The notes beneath the pieces were generated by a model, which was not told where the DNA came from, did no database searches, and was given only the letters and a program-made list of their open reading frames with translations. Shown here in pieces: positions 59,481-64,000 of a DNA stretch of 64,000 bases. The stretch comes from Fasciola hepatica (lineage: Eukaryota > Platyhelminthes > Trematoda > Plagiorchiida > Fasciolidae). Where the stretch lies: assembly GCA_948099385.1 (NCBI GenBank), contig CANUEZ040000193.1, forward strand, positions 6,336,501 through 6,400,500, written 5' to 3'. The translations under genes and the position numbers were made by a program. Within the stretch, counting starts at the first letter, position 1. Every line of letters starts with the position of its first letter.

Positions 59481-61849
59481 ACACTGATGTATGAAAGACA
59501 AATATATTATTGGAAAATAATCCGTGTAATTGTGGATAACTAAGAATATACACACATATTTTCGCTGACGAGTATTATGCAGCGCGTCTTGTTGCTTGAA
59601 AAGGGCAGTGGTATTTTATGAACAAACCAGTCTATGATTTTTTTGAATTTGTCGGCTTCGTCAAATCATTGCATTGGACATGATAGAGAACTGACGAGTC
59701 AAACAAAACCAGCACCTCATTCACAAATTAGTTCTTTTTTTCGCTGATTGCTAAACCAGACTCTGTTATTGTCATCCACGTTTATTACCCTCTAATTTTA
59801 CTTGATGCTTCCTTTTTAGCTACATGATTCTAATTTACGAGATGCATGAATCTCCATCTTTTAGATAGCATTGCGAGAATCAATGGTGTGAATCTGGAAT
59901 GATATTTTTTATCGTTCCGCAATGCACTGAATGAGAAACCTATACCAGACTTGAAGTATTTTGAAAGAACAATTATATTTCCGTTCTGAATGAACTTTTC
60001 TTCGAACCTAACTAATAGTTACTGCCGCTGGTTTTAACGTTCAATCATTTATCCGGGTTTAATGGGGTTGGGGGGAATATCTATCACGACCGCCAACGAT
60101 GGTATTTTAGCATGGAATTTCACCGAGCATCGAGGTTTTCCTTTGGATGAAAAAATTTCATATATTTCATAATGTAAGTTTCACATCCAATGACTAGCCT
60201 TCAACCTTCAACTTCCTTTTATCACTACAGGTTCTACAAGGACCTCATTCTTTCGGTTGCTCACCTAGTTTATTGGCGTAATGAATGAATAAATTCTCGT
60301 GACCAATTCCCAATACTCAGCATGCCGGTAAATCGTCCAGACTCCTGAACAATCACTTCGACACTCTTCAAGCTGTTGTGCTTTCGCTCCTTTCCCCTCA
60401 TTTACATATGCAACCCAACGTATGGCTTTTCAGGAACTGGAACGTAGTAGGCTAACGGTGAAAGCATTTGGCATTTTGTGTCAACCTGAGTGGACTAAAT
60501 GAACAGTCGGATAATTATCACGATAATGTGAGTTATTCTGGTCAAAGTGATACTTTCCCAACTCTTCGAAGTATTCTAGGTGTATAGTCACCTTATCTCA
60601 CTCAGCCTTTTCGAATGGTGAGACTATCCCGTTCACCATTCAATTAACCAGAAACCGCAAGCAATTCTGCATAACGAGTATCGACACACATTCTCTCGTG
60701 ACACCGATAATACTGTAACTATGTGGACATGAAACTATCGTTTGTTGGCTCTCCAAGAATACTAAGTTTCTTGCTCTTTTTTCTATCATCTTGACTGAAG
60801 TGCAAATAAAACGCATATATTCCGTCTTTTGTGAAGCACCGAAACCGACTTCGTTCTCTGCCGAAAGTTCAGATACTTCAGCCAATTATTTTCAATTAAT
60901 TCCGCGTAAAAATCGACAGTCACTTTATCTTATGTTTCTCATATGATTTGGATTAACTCATATAATCTCGTGCGTTTGGGATCCTAATGTTGCTTGCCTT
61001 TGCATTTCTTTGTATTTGTATTGCCTATACAAATGCCGTATTTTGCATGCCTAATAAAGAATGCATTTCAGTGCCAGTTGGTGTGTCTTATGTTTTCATT
61101 TCGGACAAACCGATTATCATGTGATTGATTAGTTATATGATGTAGAAGTGACGGAACATGTTTTCACACTCGTCCTTGGTGTGCATATTAACGACGATAT
61201 CGTCCGTAGAGAGTATCTTAGTATATAACTGTTTTCATTTTTTGTTCGAAGTGTGAGACAAATACATCTGCCATAACTGGTCCTAGTCGTTCCATTATTA
61301 GTCGAGGTAAAACAATAGAATTACGAATCAAACGCCTTACCCCTGTGAATGGTACACCCTACCCTCATAGTTATCCGAGCTGGCTCTCAACGGTTTGCTG
61401 AACATCTACACTACACTGGCATATTTTTAATGCTTAGCTGAGCGGTGAAGCTGCATGATGAATCATAATACACAAATCGAATCACTTGTTACTCAATTAT
61501 AATTCAATATGAATCGCGAATTCACATTAAATGATTTCTCTAGATATTTTCTCATTGATCACAAACGTGTCTGTATCTAAAATAACAGTTAATCGTATGT
61601 CAACGGAAAAAAATTAGCAAAGGTATCCCTGCTGGAAAATTTAAAGAACTACTGATTGACTGCTCCCCAATCATTTCGAATGCGATGATAACGTTTACAG
61701 ATGGAAAGAGGACATCAGAACGGCATCTCCACTCGGTTCTTGGTTTGCCGATATATTCATGGCGAAAGTTGAAAATATCTCTTTTAATCCAACCACCACC
61801 TACCTGTCTCTGTATGAAAGATACGTCGATCATATTTTATGCCGACTAA

Positions 61850-62235
61850 AGGGAGAATGTAGTGTACCTCCGATCTTACATGCATCAATGATTCGGATAT
61901 GAGACTAAGTTCACGATTGAACTAGAAGAAAATGAATTCAATCCTGAAACTAGATTACCGTAGAACATTTAATTTTTCAGTTAACATGCATGTTCTTTTT
62001 TCTATCAATTTCAGAATTTTCCGGCCGGTTGGATATTTCCTGGATAATCCATAAATGTTGTTTTATCTGCTGCTCATATGACTTCGTTGATTGGTTCATA
62101 CATGATTCTTACAAGGTCGCCTGTACAGACCATATAAGCTGTAAAATGTACACTTCAGTTTGACTTCTGTTGTTCGTCACTACTGAACGCAAGGTATCTT
62201 GTCGTGCCTGACTTCCCAATCTAACTAGCACGTGG
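61850..62235. other. About 385 bases present in B2 and absent in B1
   Basis: B1 passes straight from the 28400 region to GCTAACATCATCGAAATTCC at 28420. B2 contains 385 additional bases before the homologous TGCATCATCGAAATTTGTTCC. No gene is visible. Confidence 0.5.
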
Positions 62236-62355
62236 GCCTGCATCATCGAAATTTGTTCCTTGTATTTGGATGAAAATATCGTGGGTACGTGATGGTTGGT
62301 AGAGCGTTTTGGGAAGAAAAGCTGTCAGAACAAACTCGGACGAACAAGACCCTAA

Positions 62356-62658
62356 TTAGTGAAGCATGTTGGAGTTTGAAGAAGGGTTGAACATCAGCCG
62401 GATGACTCGTCGGTGAATCCGAACAAGAGAAAAAGAGGTCGACGAGGCCCCATCCCACACGTGACTGCAGTATTCAAGTGTGGGGCTAGTTTGGGTTTTG
62501 TATATGAGGAGATGAGCTAGTGTGAAAAAGCTAATGGCGCGAAACAGAAAACCAATTTCGCACGCAGCTCCAGATGCGAACTTAGATAAACAAGCGGACC
62601 AAGATAGAGGAGTTATAGATAAGCCGAGAAGAGAGATAGAATCTGTGGGAGGCAACAC
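62356..62658 (-). pseudogene. LINE reverse transcriptase thumb/tail (copy 2 only)
   Basis: The 100-codon minus-strand frame contains DSISLLGLSITPLSW, GFLFRAISFFTLAHLLI and PTLEYCSHVWDGAS, then RIHRRVIRLM. It matches the thumb and C-terminal region of jockey/CR1-like RTs (S-LG--I---LSW, KLGFLFRARxFFT, LEYCSHxWxGA, KAIRLI). Continuation in another frame (62243-62458) holds a degraded FxxRVCSxxL-like run. The corresponding bases have been deleted from copy 1. Confidence 0.8.
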
Positions 62659-62749
62659 AGTTGAATCAAGGGTTGAGTAAGGGACGCATGAACGATGTTT
62701 TAGGGAAATTATCAGAACAGAAATTTTGAAAGCAGTGAATGGAGCATAG

Positions 62750-63821
62750 CAGTGGGAGCCCAGGGGAGGAGATCTGTTCGAAGTGGGACTCTAAAGATGC
62801 ACTGATTGCACTGCGGTCTCGATCGATGTTGGTGTTGGCATTGTGGGGAGTGCGGTAAGAAAAAGAAAAACGAAGGGTGGAATCATCGGCAAATAAATGG
62901 ATTGAGTTGTATTTAGAGGATGAAAGATCATTAGAAAATAAAAGGAATAAGGTGGGCCAAGTACTGAATTCTAGGGATTGCCAGTTTTCACACGAATTAG
63001 TTGGGACAGAACTCCATCAATTCGGGCAGAGATGATTCGCTATCTGAGGAAACTTGATGTCCGCGAAAAGAGAGTGGAGAAGAATCCGAACGTGAGCAGT
63101 TTGATCAGAAGACCTCCGTACCAAATTCGGTCAAACGCTTGGAGATGTTGGGTGGAGCAATGTGTGTTTCTCCAAGGTTGTCGAGTGCAACCGGTCAAGA
63201 GTGTGAGATGAGAGCCAGGATATCACCGGTGGAACGGCGAGGTCGGAATCCGTATTGGTGATCACTCAGTAGTCCTTCGCGATCGATGAACGCACGCGGT
63301 TTTATGGAGAAGACAGTTCCGAGTTTCTTTCGAAATAATGGATGTAGTGGGAATAGGACGATAGTTATTCGAGTCAGAAAGATCATCGCTGTTGGGAATA
63401 TGAAACATCGCTGTGTTTCCAGTGGATCGGAAAAGTAGAAAGTCGGAGAATGTGTGTGTGTGAGAGAGAGAGAAGGATAGAAAGAGAAACAGAACGGATG
63501 ACTTAAGAAATAGGCCAATTCAAATTGCAGTTTTTAAGGACGATGAGTGGTATGCCGTTTCGATCGGGTGGTCTGCATAAGTCCAGAGAATGCAGCATTT
63601 GGCGTATCTTCTGAAACCAAAATGGGATTGTAAACGGGAGGCATAGGGAACAGAATGTATCGAAGAAGTAGGATATGTAAGTGAAATGGAGTTTGTGACA
63701 ACCCACGAAGCGAATTGTCAACGTTCTCATTTGGTCCATGAAAAAGATTGACAGAGGAATTACATATGTGAAAGAGATTGGAGGGGCAAAAATTGTGGAG
63801 ATTACTTTGGCAAAGGATCAC
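62750..63821 (-). pseudogene. LINE reverse transcriptase fingers and palm (copy 2)
   Basis: Frames 63503-63739 and 63534-63821 give SLDLCRPPDRNGIPLIVL and preceding linker sequence. Frame 63195-63518 has LGTVFSIKPRAFIDREGLLS and DHQYGFRPRRSTGDILALIS. The palm, translated across frameshifts, reaches FADDST at 62893-62876. It is more degraded upstream of FADD than copy 1, where the DPQGSVLQP block sits in an open frame. Confidence 0.75.
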
Positions 63822-64000
63822 AATTTCAGGCTACCGGTGGCAGATGAGAGTAAGCGTTCGGTTTCCCAACGGAAGAAGCTTTTTTTGGCTCTCTGTATGG
63901 TTGGCGAGCATCTGTTTCTGGCTGACATGGAGCATACGTGGGAGTCCGTTGTGGGCGAGCCGAACCAGCTGCAAAATGCTGCACACTTCAAGAGTACAGC

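Larger units (their letters stand above)
52690..64000. repeat. Block B2 of the long direct duplication
   Basis: Same-orientation copy of B1 (20640-30000) that continues past the right end of the window. It is longer than B1 over the same span because of four segments unique to B2 (53378-53930, 55205-56215, 57222-59480, 61850-62235) and because it retains about 325 bases of LINE sequence (62365-62690) that B1 has lost. Offsets between matching positions are about 32 kb. Confidence 0.9.
62240..64000 (-). mobile_element. Jockey/CR1-like LINE, minus strand, copy in B2 (cut by window end)
   Basis: Collinear with 28430-29870. This copy keeps the reverse transcriptase tail that copy 1 lost. The 5' half, including the endonuclease, lies beyond the window. 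The domain order on the minus strand is RT fingers (about 63740-63490), YGFRPRRSTGD (63195-63300), palm with FADD (62882-62893) and the tail (62658-62250). Confidence 0.8.

Noticed and set aside
20640..64000. B1/B2 as an assembly artefact (uncollapsed haplotypes)
   Set aside because: About 10% divergence and many large structural differences are too great for alleles. The copies are also separated by the unrelated arm A'.

Overview
The window looks like transposon-filled DNA from a metazoan, most likely a flatworm and probably a trematode. It is AT-rich by eye (not computed). I found no intact host gene, rRNA, convincing tRNA or CRISPR array. Almost every open frame is under 150 codons. The protein remnants that can be recognised are retroelement parts broken by stops and frameshifts: an RTE-type LINE resembling those of schistosomes and other flukes, a jockey/CR1-like LINE, Penelope-like elements with GIY-YIG ends, Ty3/gypsy and BEL/Pao LTR elements, and one mariner-like transposase tail. 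The taxon is inferred from remembered family resemblance, not from a search.

Layout: positions 1-6515 form arm A of a large inverted repeat (BEL/Pao integrase remnant, RTE endonuclease remnant, unidentified coding-like pieces). 6516-9400 has no recognisable gene. 9420-12230 is a decayed gypsy element (zinc knuckle, protease, reverse transcriptase, RNase H, integrase). 13990-17485 is an RTE LINE split by a second gypsy element at about 14720-15940, which has lost its reverse transcriptase. 17215-20165 is a young imperfect tandem duplication of the RTE tail and its flank. 20640-30000 is block B1, ending in a minus-strand LINE. 30500-39720 is a mosaic of Penelope, mariner and BEL/Pao pieces. 39745-47525 is arm A', the inverted partner of A. 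48889-49984 is the 3' end of another BEL/Pao element with a candidate LTR. 52690-64000 is block B2, a direct copy of B1 running off the window.

The main structural result is an interleaved order A - B1 - A'(inverted) - B2. The duplicated blocks are themselves transposon mosaics, so segmental duplication happened after the insertions. Each pair of copies differs by a series of 50 bp to 2.3 kb present/absent segments, and these can be read as a record of later insertion and deletion. By eye A/A' are roughly 85-88% identical, B1/B2 about 90%, and the tandem copies near 97%, giving at least three ages of duplication. Such structure is typical of heterochromatin, pericentromeres or sex-chromosome repeat blocks; which of these applies cannot be told from the window.
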